Assembly (NCBI GenBank): GCA_964017195.1
Contig: OZ024892.1
Span: forward strand, 3,702,366-3,766,365
Source: Siderastrea radians
Lineage: Eukaryota; Cnidaria; Anthozoa; Scleractinia; Rhizangiidae
Reading direction: 5' to 3'
DNA: 64,000 nucleotides
Shown here one piece after another: positions 22,901-37,600 of the stretch (its first letter is position 1; every line of letters starts with the position of its first letter). The position numbers and the translations under genes are program-made. The notes under the pieces were generated by a model. The model worked only from the letters and a program-made list of their open reading frames with translations, did no database searches and was not told where the DNA came from.

Positions 22901-25900
22901 AGGAAAGACATATAGCATGATGGGGTCTCACGACAACCAGGGTCTTATACCACGCATCTGTGAAGGCTTGTTTTCCGGCATGCGCAATAACGCTGACAAT
23001 GGCCCCTCATACAGAACTGAAGTGAGCTTTTTAGAGATCTACAATGAGCGTGTAAGGGACCTCCTGAGACCACCCATGAAGGGACGGCCTGTTCATTCAC
23101 TGAGAGTCAGGGAACATCCCAAAGAGGGTCCTTATGTACAAGGTGCGTGTTATTTGTTGTTGTGAGGGATTATTCCAAAAGTGAGTTCCAAAGTGGTTTT
23201 GATCTGTAAATGATTGTGATGAAAGGCATTACTTTATAGTTGAGGGAAACAGGTTTGGATGTAAGCTCGTCAGGACACCTGTGTGAAGATACCCAATTTG
23301 ATGAATTTCATATAATTTCACCAAAAACTTCTAAATAATTTTGATGCCTTTGGCCATCTTTTTAGTTTGACAGATTTGAGAAAATTTTGCAATTTTGGCA
23401 AAATTACCAAATCCATCAACATTGGCACATTTTACAGTTATAAAAAGTATAGCAAAATTACATCAAATTTGCCAAAGTCATAGTTGTGTACTTTCCTAGA
23501 TGTAAGTACAATAAATTGAGTGGTTTAATACAAAGGGACTCATTGTCAATCACAGTTTTGGAACAGAAATAAAAAAGACACTAACATTGGCCAGTTTTTG
23601 CTTGCAGTGTGGGACTTGTTTTCAAATTCAGCGTATGCAAGAACTGGATCAGTTTGGGGCGTTTTTGTTTTTTTCACTTTTATGCAAAAATTGTGATAAT
23701 TCAAGCATTACAATTCTGTAAAGGGAAACTTTTAATGGACCAACTCATTTCATGTCTGGATAAAAAAAAAATTCTCTGAGGGAGATAATATGTTTGAGGT
23801 AGATTAATTGACTTGGTTCTCAGACAGATTATGATGCATTTGTGGGTTTGATTTGTCTGGTGGGTTGCTAAACAAATAGCTCAGTCTAGGGAAATAAGAT
23901 GGATAAAGTCAAGATAAACAACTTGTGAGAACACTAGGCTTCCAGTCCGTGTTGAGACAACAATAAACAACTTACAGTTACAGTGACCCTGTGTAGGTTT
24001 GAAGACCACTTTAGCTGCTAGTACTGAGTGTGTGTGTGTGGGGGGGGGGGGGGGGAGAGAAGAAAAACAAGTGTGAGAGAACTGCTATATTCCTGCAACT
24101 TTTGTTTAATGTTTTAGAGTCGCGAGCCATTTAATCATGACAGCAAAATAAATGTTGTGAAAAAAAGCATTTGGCAGATTTTCTTTCCTTGTGTTCAGTT
24201 TCCCTTATGTGGGTTATAAGTAGATACCTGCAAAGCTATGAATATTTGTTTAAAATTTCTGTGTTTTTTTTACAGATCTTACCCGGCATCTTGTGTCTGA
24301 CTATGCAGCAATTGAACATTTGATGGAACAGGGAAACACACACAGGTATGGAAGCTGAAAGGCTGGGGGGTGCTGTAGCTGACAGTAATGGCAGTATTGT
24401 AAGCCATGTATTAAGAGAATGCAGCTGAAAAAGCTGATGTGGACGTAATGTTTTTCTTTTTCTTTGCAGGGTGACAGCAAGTACTGGTATGAATGACACT
24501 AGCAGCAGATCTCATGCAATATTCACCATCAACTTCACACAGGTGAGCTTTAACTGTTCCTTATTATACTATGCAAAAAAATCCATGTTAATTTGGAACT
24601 CTTTATTCCCCCCCCCCTCCAAAATTAAACCCAGTTTTAAAAGGATTTTGCATTCAAAGTGATTCCCCGTTCTTGAAATGGGCATTTTTTTTACTACCCT
24701 GTTCTAGATATTTACTAAATTTCAAAACCCCATGTAAGGAAAGTTATTTCTTTGTTTGTTTGACTTATACCTCTAAAATACAACTGTTTCTATGCAAATC
24801 AGTTTGTGTTATTTTCTCCATTAGTTAATTAGCCATTTATTTATTTCCCTATGAATAATTTTCAATCGCTTCTGATATCTTCAAGCTTTTGTGCATCTGC
24901 AATGTTACACCTCTTTCTAGAAAAGGTCTCAAATATAGATACACTGTTTTAGATCAGGAGTCCCAGAATCATGACCCCACTGGGTGGCACATACCCTTAT
25001 AGGTATTACGAGGGAGTTCCCCCTCCCCCGTTGGGGCTTTTGTTTGTTCTCAATAATAAGGTAGCCATATTAGCAGGGTGTTTGTTGGGTGGGGGCTGAC
25101 CATCTGGCTCCTAGGTGGCAGATGGGAGAAGTCCACGATCATCCTGGTGGTCCTCCATAAGGGGCACTTGTGATGTAACTAATACACGAGCATGGACCAA
25201 AAAGGGTCATGGGTGGGACAATAACCAACTTACCTAGTGAGAGAATTAGGGCCCCATTGGCTGCAGTATGCGTGACCCATTCGTGTGTGGATAAAGTGCA
25301 CAACTCAGCAACCTCAATCCCAGCCGTGCGTTAAAAATATTCCAGTGGACCAGGCTTGTTAGCTGGGGAATGTGGCTGGTCTAGGAGATGGCTACTCCAA
25401 AGTAGTGGAGCTTTAGTTGGCTAATGACTCACTTCAGTGCTATGTGACTTGTTGCATTCATGCTATTGTTATCCTGATACAGCCAACTCTCGCCTTGCGG
25501 ACAACCTGCTACTACAGACACCCCGTTATTACAGGCAGGAGCTGAAGTCCTGGCGAAGAAAAACTTTACCGAAAAATAATTCCCACTATTATGGACTCTC
25601 TCGACTACAAACACCAAATGTTAGTGCCAGTGGTGTCTATTATAATGAGAGTTGACTACACCAAGTTGTTTGGGTAATGATGATGGTGGTGATGAGGTCT
25701 CCACTGTGTTGTACAGCCATATCTTTAGGGAAATGGGTGTTCACTTTAAGGTACAATGTAGAAAGAGGTTGTATACGTACACATGATTTTAGTACTCAGT
25801 TGTTAAGTAACAAATCTCAATATTTTAAATTTGTTTTGCTATTTTTTGCAGGCAAAGTTTGACCATGATATGCCATGCGAGACAGTCAGCAAAATAAACT

Positions 25901-28900
25901 TGGTGGATTTAGCTGGAAGGTAACAGTCAGTAGTGAAAATAACAGTACTGTTGTCTTCAACTTATCTTACATACCCGACACAGAAAGACAAGAAGATTTC
26001 AAGCATGTTGCAATGTGTCACCAGAATTACTACAATCCGTATCATATAGCTATAACATGGAACAAAAAAATTACGCTAATCCTCAGTTAGCTTAAACCTG
26101 CTTTAAACAACCGGGCCCAGAATTGTATCAGTTTTATTTTAAACCTGAACCCAACTTCAAAAAGCCTGTAGTAAGGGAATCTATACAGCAATACTGGTAA
26201 TCACTTTCATTGATTTTTTGATAATTTTTCTGATGAGTGTAATGTTATTCTATCTGTGCAGTGAAAGAGCAGATGCCACAGGACTGACTGGTGAGAGACT
26301 TAAGGAAGGAGCTAACATCAATAAGTCTCTTGTTACCTTGGGAACGGTTATTTCTGCATTAGGTAAAAATTATCTGTTATGAATGGTTTTATCATTTGAC
26401 TGTTGGTATTTAACACTCTTTAAGCCCTGATATAAAAATGCATATTCTTATTACCGATCTCCATACATTTTGTATGAAACTAGTGAGGAGAATTTGTCTA
26501 AATATGATGACATCCTATCCTCAGTGATCACTTCCTTTATTCTTGTCACTTGAATATTCAAACAAGTAGTATTCATGTAAAGAGAATTTCATTTTCATTG
26601 GGGCTTAGGGCTTAAAGGGTTAACTAACTGCTGAGGAACAGTGTATTTTTTCGTGAAATTTTGATCAGAATTTTGGTGGTTTATTGGGGGCAGCGGGATA
26701 GGGGAAGTAGTCGTTGGAGGTTTTAGGGGTGGTGTGCCACCTTGGTCTCCAAACCGTGACCCTGTTTCAGACCAAAATATTTATTTTCCAATACCTGATT
26801 TTAGAGATCTAAAACCCATACCCATTTTCAGACCTGTATGCAAAATCCGTGCCTATTTTCAGATGAAAACAGCTCAAAGAACGTACCCCCTTGGGGTGAC
26901 ACATGCCTATATGTAGCTTATACAAGGGAATACCCCCCTCCCCCAGGGTAAAATAAATACTTAATTGACCACTCCCTTTGAGGGGCTTTTCAGGGACAAT
27001 TGAACATAACGGGAGGGAGCCAGACCAGTTCCATAGCCAAGGAGTTGGACTGAGGACTGCAAAGAGACAATTCCAACTAGCAGTCCAACCTTGTTCCCAG
27101 GGTCTCTCCTCTTGGACAGGAAGAAGGGAGACCCTGGGAATGAGGTTGCTAGTATCAGAGTAAGACTTGAACCCAGGACCTCTGGATTTCGTGGTTAGTG
27201 CCAAATCATTTGGCCACACTGTCTCCTCAATGATTCAAGTCTCAGTGGTTTTCGCTGGTTGCTAACACAGTAACCTAATTTTACTGATTTATTTCCCCCT
27301 CTTTTGTGCATTCCTCAGCTGATGCTGCAACAACCCACCACAGCTCCACCCATCACCACAAGTTTGTCCCATACAGAGATTCTGTGCTGACCTGGCTTCT
27401 TAAGGATAGCCTTGGAGGAAACTCAAAGACAATCATGATTGCCAGTAAGCTATTTGCTTTTTCCTTAATAAATATTAATTAATTATAATTATGATAATTA
27501 TGATGAATAAATTACTAATTATTATTGATAAATTATTTGAAATTTAATCTTGCAGCCATCTCTCCAGCGGATGTAAATTATGCAGAAACCCTGAGTACTC
27601 TTCGCTATGCCAACAGAGCAAAGAACATCATCAATAAACCCACTGTCAATGAGGTAACATGTTGATTTTTAGTGATGGAGTCATGTATAAGTGAGACATC
27701 ATCAGAAACGTGGGTCAGATCTCATAAACTCCTCTCATACGTCACACAGTACCAAGGCAGTGGACGGGTGCAACAGTGTTAAAATATTGCAATCAAATTT
27801 TAATTCACATAGCAAAACAATTTTTGGGTATCCGATACGACAATACTTATTTTATTATGCAACACTAAAGAGACTGATTCATGGACCTTATGTAAGGCAT
27901 GCACATTCAACCCTTAAAGCGCCGGTATCATTATTCAAATTCTCCTTACTGGTCTCTATACATTTCGTTGAGTACTAATTGGGAGAACTTGTTAAGACAT
28001 CAAGGCAATTCATCTTTGGTGATCGTTTCCCCAATTCTCATGACCTTTATGTGTTATAATGCACTGATATGATGAGGAGAAATTTGATGCTCATCACTAT
28101 TGGGGCTTAAAGGGTTAAGTGAACTGAGGCAACATGACTGCAGAATGGTTAGTCCTACTCTGAACCCCAGGGGGGTACCCTGGATTTCAAGTGACACGGA
28201 GGTGCGAATGGGGACAAAAATTAAAACCCGAAAAATCCCTTGGGCTTGGAGCAAAACCCAAAAAAATTCCATGGACCAAAATGAAACCCCAAAAAATCCC
28301 ATGCTGAATTTTGGAGCCTTACAAGTACCCAGAAGGGATTACCGGTAAAATTATGACAAAAATTATAACGAAGAAGTACGACAATACTTTTTGAATGGTC
28401 ATGTTTGTTTGTTTATTTATCGTACTGTTGCCTCTAGTAGTCATTCTTATAAACTGCCCAAAAAATACTTGCCAAAGTTTTTATAGCCCACCACCCCCCC
28501 CCCCCAAAAAAAAATCATGAATTTCAAACGAAAAGAATTGTTCACATCTCCCCGTCACTTGAAATGTAGATTACCCCTGTATCTCTCCATCCCCCAACTG
28601 GTCTTTCTCCCACCAGCTGGAGTTCTTAACGTTGTCTTGTTCAACATGCACTTTATCTTTTGTTGTCCCTTTAAAGCCCCTCATAGGGAGTGGTCAATCA
28701 ATTATTTATTTAGTTTCTTGTTTATTAATTTATTTATCTGAGTTTTTGTTTTCAAATTAAGGCTATTTACAGAATTTTTTTCACATTTTTGTTTTTCTCT
28801 GTAATTGCAGGATCCCAATGTGAAGTTGATCAGAGAACTGCGTGCCCAAATTGACAGATTAAAGAATATGATTAGCCCGGTAAAAATCAATCAGTGGGGA

Positions 28901-31900
28901 ACGTTATCTATCTATAACTAATTTATATTAATAACCACAGTCAGATGGAATGTTAGGAAGCCTCTACTTTCAAAGGGAGACGTCAGGTGTTGGACTATGC
29001 ACACATTATTTTTTGATAAGACTAATAATTGTTATGTGTCCTTAAGAATTGTTTCCAAGCAATGAAAAGGACTTTCATTGAGTTAAAGCTGTTATTTTGT
29101 GTAATGTACCTGTATTGAGTTTACAGCAAGTTCCTGCCCTTGCTTTTTTAAAGAAAACATGATACATCATCCTGGTTAATGTCCCTTTAATAACATGTGC
29201 TTTGGCAAGTGGCCATATTTTCAGCAGTGTTTCAAGTCAAATGTTATTTGGTGTGGGTAAGAGACTAGAGTAGTGACTTGTGAGTTGCTTTGTGGTTTTA
29301 GGAGATGCTAGGAGAGGCTGAAATGGCCGCTGCAAAGAAGCTGTCAGAAAATGAAGCACGTGTGACAGAGCTGACGGACCGCTGGAAGGATAGATGGAAA
29401 GAGACTCAGAAGATTCTGGAGGTTTGTACATCTGCAAGAATTAAGCCATTTTTTCATTGTCCCCCCTGGCTCCACAGCAAAGATTTCAGGGCTCCAGGGC
29501 TCCAAATACCCCTTTCACACCCTGTCTTAACATGTTGAAACTGGACTCCCTTATTACTGCAAATGATCGATTAAGTGCCGCGGCGCTTATTTAATTTTCC
29601 CTGTTGAAGGTGCGGCGCTTATTCGAGAGTGGCGCTTATTCAAGAGCGGTGCTTATTCAAGAGCGGCGCTTATTTCAACTACGGGTAAAACACTGAGGGG
29701 AATATAGAGAGAATTAAGCAAGGTGCGTACTAGGTATGCACAATTTAATACAAAATGCAAGGAAAAGGACAAATATGTACACCTTGAACTGTCATATGAA
29801 CCCGGTTTTAAGAGTTTCCCTACATTAAAACTTTAGAACTCACTAGTTGGTCGTGGTCTTATTTCTCAAGTGATATGGTTTTGATATCTCTTTATATCAA
29901 GCGCCGTAACAAAGGTGGGGTGTTTATTTGTAAATACCCTAATTAGCGCTGCAGTGCTTATTTGAGAGCGGCACTTTTAAAATTATTTTCGGAAAAGGTG
30001 CGGCACTTATTCGAGAGCGGCGCTTATTCGAGTAGTGGCGCTTAATCGATCATTTGCGGTAAATGTGCAACCAGCAGACCTATGAGAGTCCTCTCTAGTC
30101 CTGCCCCGTGGGACCACAGATGTATAATCAAAATCAAACACTTCCACTTTTTCCGACACTTATGCCTAAGTAGGGTGACTTTTCAACTCCCTGTTGACAC
30201 ACTTGAACTCAACGTTGTCCACATAATCGAGAAAACCAACCTGTCCTGTATAATGACAGGTATATATTGAAATGATAACTTTATCGGCTGTTTTTAGGAG
30301 AGGGAAATGAAGCTTCAACAGGAAGGCGTTGGAATCAAGATGGACTCTGTTCTTCCTCATTTAGTGTTGGTCAATGATGACTTGCTCAGTACAGGCATTG
30401 TGGTTTATCATCTCAAGGTATTTATAAAATAATAAAGTAAACACACGTTATTTGGTGTTCCTAGAGGTAATATGAGGTCTATGGTGAGAGAAAAAGTGGG
30501 CAGTAAAATGTCCACAAGCATTATTTGAAATAAAAGATTAATATTATTCCACTACATTTATTTATCTCCTGTTCATTTCAACCGTTCATTTCATGAGTGT
30601 TAGGAGGCTGGTATCTACTACTGTTTACAGTACTTTGCTAAAGTGGGTTACTGTGCTACTGTACAATGTATTGTTCCTAAACTGGGATTACTGTGGTGCA
30701 ATACGTTCTCACTTGTTGCATTCTCTCTTTTCCTTATGTGGTAGAATAATGCAGTACTGCCTCTCTCCCTGCTTCCCTGCCTGTCTTGAGCTCCCCCTCC
30801 CTCCCTCCCTCCCTCCCTCTCTGCCTTCCTCCTGCCCTCTATTATATCAAATAAGCTGTCAATGTCTTTAGACATATTATTAATATTAATTTTTCTTTCA
30901 AATTGGTCAAGGTAGGATATGCTCAGGGACTATTAACTTATCGTTATCATCTTACCCACTTTTTACATTTAACTTAATTCAAATTTTCTTCAAGTCTTGC
31001 AATATTGGCAAAATGTCTGACAATCTGTGCATGAGCTGGAGAATCTGCTGTATATATTTTGATCTTTGAGGATTGTTCTTGAAAAGGTTTAAGCTTTTTG
31101 TTAGCTTAAGTAAATGAATTAGTATTAAGTTGTGGATTAATATAATTTGGCTGCGATTTTTATTAATTGTTTACACACACATGTACAGTTTTTAGAAGTT
31201 AATACAAGAAATGTTAGGTTTTACAAGAGGTCATTGTTCATTGAACATCACTGATTGTCAATCTTTATTCTTCCATTAATATTTTAGAACAGTTTGGATC
31301 ATGTCTATTATTAGTTTGCAAACTTGACAGCCTTTTAATTTCATTACATAGAACAGCTGACAGAGTTTCTTTTGTGTGTACAAGCTTCCTTTGTTTCTAA
31401 ACAAAGATTAAAATGTACAAACACTTTTCTACTGTTAATTTATGCATAACTTAATCCCTAAGTCGTGTTTATAATAATCCTTTGCACAACCCCAATGCTT
31501 GATTGTAAATTCTTTAGATATATAACTAGCTTATGTTCTGTTAAGACTGAGACATGTTTTGTTGAACACTGAAAAACAAAATCAGGGTTTGTTACTAGCA
31601 AGGTATAATAACGGTGTATTTGGTAGTAAGTAACTTTGTACAGTACATTTGCATTTTATGCTTCAATGGATCAGGGAGAATTTGAAGAATTTGTGGTTCA
31701 TTACGTAAATCTCAAGGTTGGCACTTATCAAACATCACAGTAATTATCCGTGTGAAAGTTGTTGATGTGTAATCTCTGATACGAGAAGCAGAACTGATTT
31801 CTTGGCACTTGTGTTTTTCTAGGAGGGACTCACAACTGCAGGCCTTGCTGAGAATCCACTGAAACAAGACATAGGTACATATAATATTTATTTTCCTCAT

Positions 31901-34602
31901 TTTGTTGCAATATTGAACTAGGATGTTTCAAAACTTTTATGAGTTGAACTAGCTTTTATTTCAATGTGGCCGGTAGACAAATTGCTTGGCCAATTGTCAG
32001 TTTTACAGCTGTAATTATGCAATTGTTAAAGAAGGCTTTAAATAATGTACGCTGCATGTCTTGATGAATTCAAAACTGGTTTGCATTTAAATGAGAATGT
32101 TAGATGTTGCTTCACTTTTATGTTCTTTTGGATGTTCAGTTTTAAATGCTTCTCAGCAAAAATACTCATTGCCTAGAGAATCCAGAGACAAATTCGAGAA
32201 AATAACTATTTATTTGAAATAGCTGGAGCTGAGATTTCCATTGTTCCGTATCAGTATGATCTAGCAACTTCAGGCAAATAGATTAACTGTTATGATATTG
32301 CAGTTGACCCTTATGAAACCTGGTTTCTGATGTTGTGTTACTTCCTTAAACAAGAAACTTTGCTTGGATTGCCTCCCTTTACCCAGGTGTATAAATGGGT
32401 AGCCACAAGGGAAGTTTAACATTCGTTCTATAAGTGAGCAGGGTAAAGTTGCTCTATTATTTGAATTAACCATAATTATGCCAAAGTGGTTGTTGCTGAC
32501 TGAGCTGACTGTCTGTCGACATTGATTAATTTTATTTTGTGGTTTCAAATTCCATATCGCCCTTGCTTAAGATTTGACAGTGTGACTCTTGAGTATCAAC
32601 CTACCAGTAACCATTAATTGCTGTGCTGTTCCCTTGCAGTCATCAGTGGGCCAGATACGGAGCAGAATCACTGCATTTTTGAGCATAACAAAGGCAACGT
32701 CACCTTGAACCCTTTGGAGTCAGTATGTTCTGTGAATGGAAATACGATTTCAAAACCAACGAGACTGTTTCAAGGTACATTAAATAAATATGTAAGGCCA
32801 GTACAATATTGATGACTCAAATTGTCATGGTCAACACCGCCCTGCCCCCCCCCCCTTCCCCCCCCCAAAAAAAATATATTTATGAGGAGTAGATTACAGT
32901 AACAAGGGAAGCAACGAAAACTTCCTTTGATACAGTTTAGTGCGAAATTTTAGTTACTGGAATTACATTTATGTTTTTGAAATTGTCGCTGGCAACCTCT
33001 GGAGTTCTTAAGTACGGTGCCTCCTTTTGTTACTGCGCATACGTTCTGCGCATCTCTGGATATTCGGGTTTCTTAAGGAATTTGCCCACTAATACAACAA
33101 TATTTAAGCGCGGTTTAAGCAGATCTTACCAAGGGCTATCAGAATCCAAAAAGAAAATTGGGGGTAACCACGCATTTTTCAGAGATAATTGAGCTTAAAT
33201 TTGGAACGAAATTACCATACATTCTTTATATTTTAACGCTTTTTTCCAATTATGGTTGATTAACTAACTCTGAAAAATGCGTGGTTACCCGCATTTTTCT
33301 TTTTGGATTCCAATAACCCTTGCTAAGATCTACTTTTCCCCCATAGTCATAACCTTTGCAAAAATACATCTTCATTAGGAGGCACCGTCCTCAAAACTGG
33401 AGACTTTTCCCTTCTGGCCAATTTTCCTTAACAACAGCCCCCCCCCCCTCCCCCCTTTGCACTCAGTCTGCATTGGGATGCGTGATTGTATTATGCATCA
33501 CCCTTTCGCCAGAACTTGCAAAAACCCAAAAAAGTGGGAGGCATGTATGTTTGAAAATTTTCGAAAGCTTTCAGTTAGGTAATTTTCCATGACGTTTTCC
33601 AATAGCTGGCCATTGTCATCACACAGGTACTCTTACGGATCGTAAGGATTGTGCAATTTTTTTTTCGCACTTTATCAGAAACCCTAGCCTGTAATAAGCA
33701 AGTTCCCCTGGTAAGACAGAAGTGGATCCATATTGGGTAATAATCACTTTGGCTTTTTTCCAGGTGACGTGATTGTTTTGGGAACATCTAATGTTTTTCG
33801 TTTCAACCATCCAAAAGAAGCAGCAGAGTTGAGAGAAAAGAGAAAGGTAAAATAATGTACTATTTGTTATTATTTTTTTGTAGTTAAGTGATGATAATAA
33901 TGTTATTGTACTTCACCAAACACATTTATCTCTAACAATAATCATTAATCTTATAACGGACTAATTTACCTAGAACTTTCATAAGTTCTCAGATGAAGTA
34001 ATCACCATGCACACGCACATTAGAGTTTTGGTCTTGCATTCACCGGTCTCACATAGCGCTGCTCAGTGAGTAAACTGTACCCACTTGTACACATCGTTAC
34101 CGGAGGGGCCATTTCTTAGAACTATTTACCCTTGAATAAAGTCTGAGGCTAAAGCTCCCAGTCCAATTTCCTGCACTTTAACCCTGGATTGACACCATAT
34201 AATCTGTGCGTTAATCATACTAACTTGTATCTTGTTGTCTTGTATCCTAACTGATGTTGTGATTTGAATGGACTCACTGACTCTTCACAGGAAGAGCGCG
34301 GGGTAAGTTCTTAAACGAGAGACATTATTATAGCAAGAAAAGCACTAGGAGCATTAGATGCAGCTGCCATCCCCACCCGACCCCCCCCCCCCCCGGGTTA
34401 AAAAAGTGTTGGCGTCACTTAAGATGTGAGCCCTGTTGTGGAGCAAACTTGCGTTTTATGTAAGACAAGTGCGGGTATCACAAAGCTTACAGCCTTCTGT
34501 CTTCTCTGTGACGAATATAAAATAAATTAATATGCCGTGAGAGGATTATAGTAGCAAAGTTAGTGAAAATGTCACGATTTTGTTTTGGCACCTTTTATTA
34601 CT

Positions 34603-34658
<56 letters not shown>

Positions 34659-37600
34659 TTGAACTCCTGGTGTAACAAAGACATGACGTTATGACCGGAG
34701 CCGGAAGCTTGCAACGACCATTTATTTGGCTGAGTGAGAACGGGAAGTCCGGGCTGAGATATACATGAGAAGCGCGAAAGAAAAAAACGGGTGATAATAG
34801 ACTGGATCTTCGCAATAACCGACTAATTATTCAATTCGGCCAAAACATCAATGTAGCGTTTTCGATTGTATTATGAAATTTTCCAAGATATACACGTGCA
34901 ATCTTTTTTCGTTTTGAATCCATTATTATCATCGTACTATAATAATCCGTTTTCCCCGTGTCATGTGCAGGTGAAAATAAAGCCATAGTTTTATATTCCA
35001 ATAGTGCCCATGAATAATCCCCAGAAAATAGCCATAGGTTTTAACTTGCCATCCCCCTCCCCCTCAATACAGAAACAGTTTTTTTTTCACATCTTACACT
35101 GTGTCAAAATTCCAGATATCTTTTCTAAAATCCTGCTTAATACCTGTCAGAATCTTACTTACCCCCCCCCCCCAAAAAAAAAATTGGAGAAAAATTTTAA
35201 AACTCCCCCAAAATGTTAAAATCTAAGGCATTTATGCTCCCAGCCCTTCAGTTGTCTTGTATATTGTCATGCAATTTGAAAATTAATATGATCATTGAAA
35301 GAAAACTTGAGTTGAAACGACCGATGATCAAGCTATGGATATTTTACGTTTTAACTGATACTGAGCAACAGTTTTTGTTTTAATAAGATGTTTTGAAAAC
35401 CAAGGTAAAGAAACAAAATCAAAAAAGCTGCATAAACCAATAAAACCTTCACTTAAAGTATGTGTACAATTTAGGGATCATTTTAAAATTGTATTTACAA
35501 AATACATAATGGACCGTCTGTTGTTTGATTGACAGAATTCTCTTGGTGGGGCCTCATCGCTTGCTTGGTCGACTAAGTTCCGAAGTGAAACAGACCTGGT
35601 ATTCAGACGAGGAACTGGGACAGAGTGAGTATTTCGCTGAGTAGACATTAAAATCATTTTATCATTAGATACCTGAAGGCCGACAGACAAAAAACACAAT
35701 GAATGTTCTCTATGTTTCGATTGTCTATCGACTACACCAAACAGGAAGGGAAGACTGCCTTACTGTACATTTATGCTTGTTACCTTGTGATCAAATGTGA
35801 CTTGTGATTTTGTTGCAAGACAACATCTTAGCTTTACATAAGTAGATTTCATCAGTTACCAGACAGAAAATTTCCTCAGAACGTGATTTTGTCGTCACAC
35901 AATGCCGATGCTTGTTTTTGCAGGTTTATACACTCTGGACTATGGGCAAGACTGTTAGTTGAACAATACAAATTTTATTTCCAATTTGGCACTGAAACTG
36001 ATTTTAGTAAAAAAAATGCTGCACTACCTGACGTTAACGAATAAAGTCACAAAAACGTTTGCTTTAGTTTGGTCATACCCGAAGAGTTTCCATGCAACTG
36101 TTTTTTTTCCCTACTTTTACACACTTACGTTGTGCTCCTTGCTTGAACATCCAAAAGGGAAAAGAGATACATATAACTGGTTCTTCCAAAGACCTAAAAA
36201 AGGAGACACACACAAAAACCAAAACAAATTCGAAGCTTTCAGTCTAGGAATCCGTTTTGTTTTGTTTTGTTCTTTTAATAGCACTTGCAGTAACAAAAAG
36301 CAACTTAAACTTCTTTTACACTTGGATTTAGCATTTTAGTGAACGTCTGTCTCTCCCTTTTCAACACTGATAAATTTGTTCAATTGTTGCAGTGAAGAAT
36401 CTTTGAGCCGGCAACTCGAAGAAGCGAGGTAAGATCACAGGCATACCATCCTCTGTTTGTACTAAGTGGGGTTTTGTGGTTTTAAATGGCTGTGTTGTTT
36501 ACTAAGTGTTTCTAAAGGCTTTAGGGCCTTTCAAAAGAGTTTTGAAAATCAACGAAGACAGCAAAAACATATTACAACGAGATGTTGATCTTTGTTGTTC
36601 AGCAAACTATGTATTTTGTTAACTTGAGGCCATTAAGAGTTCAGTGAGTCCATTTTGTGATGTCTCTGTATATTTACTGACAAAATCGCTGACTGTGTGA
36701 GTGAAGGCAATTATTTATATAGTGTAGTTTCGACTTCAGTCATCTTGGGAACATACATTTCTTGTAGTACAGTGTTGACAGACCAAGTACTCATTGAGGG
36801 ATACCCTAGGGTCGCCTTTCCAAAACAAATGTCGTAAATCTTCGAAATCCTCTGGGCCAGGTTGTTCGAAGCAGGATCAAGCTAATCCAGGATTAGCGTC
36901 AATTTTGAGTTAAGTTTTATAACCAAACGATAAGGCTTCCAGTAAAACGTTTATGCCTTACGTTTTGCGGTTGGTTGCTTTCAGACGTCCACTTGGAATT
37001 TGCTATGAAAACTTCTTTGAATAAGAGAAACGGGAACCTAGTTTAAGTTTTAACCCCGGGTTAGCGTTAACCGACCTTCGGGCAACCGGGTCCTGACCCT
37101 AAGTGTTCAAAAACTTAAACTTTCTCTGTTTCCTAGAAATGAATTAGAGAAACAGAAACAACTTGAGGCTCTGAGAATTGAAGAAGCAAGGTGAGTTAGT
37201 GTTCAAACATTTAATTGAACGTTGATTTCCACTTTCATGAAATTTTGGAATGTGTTCCGACGTGACTCTTGGTGGCCATAACATGTTTTTTTTAAACTTC
37301 CGTGTACTTTGCAAATCAACGCAGAAGTCCATTTGGTCACCCACCTAAATCTAGACTGCGAGCAGACTCACTTAGTGACCCGGACGGGGGGGGCTACTTA
37401 ATAAAGTTTTATACGGGGAGGCTCCGCCCGGAGGTTCAAACCCTTATCCTTTAATATACTATTTTTTTTACCCAAAGGATACCCCTTTCCTGTACCTAGA
37501 GCAAAATTGCACCCCTTTCTTATACCTCAAGGAGAAGCCAAAACAATAGATTCACCTGTAAGCGCCACGTTTTTCCCGGGTTTTCCGTCGTTCTAATTCA

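Noticed and set aside
35923..35955. Possible exon GTTTATACACTCTGGACTATGG after TTTTTGCAG
   Set aside because: A good acceptor is present, but no donor follows in a usable phase. The exon at 36393 joins directly in phase 2.
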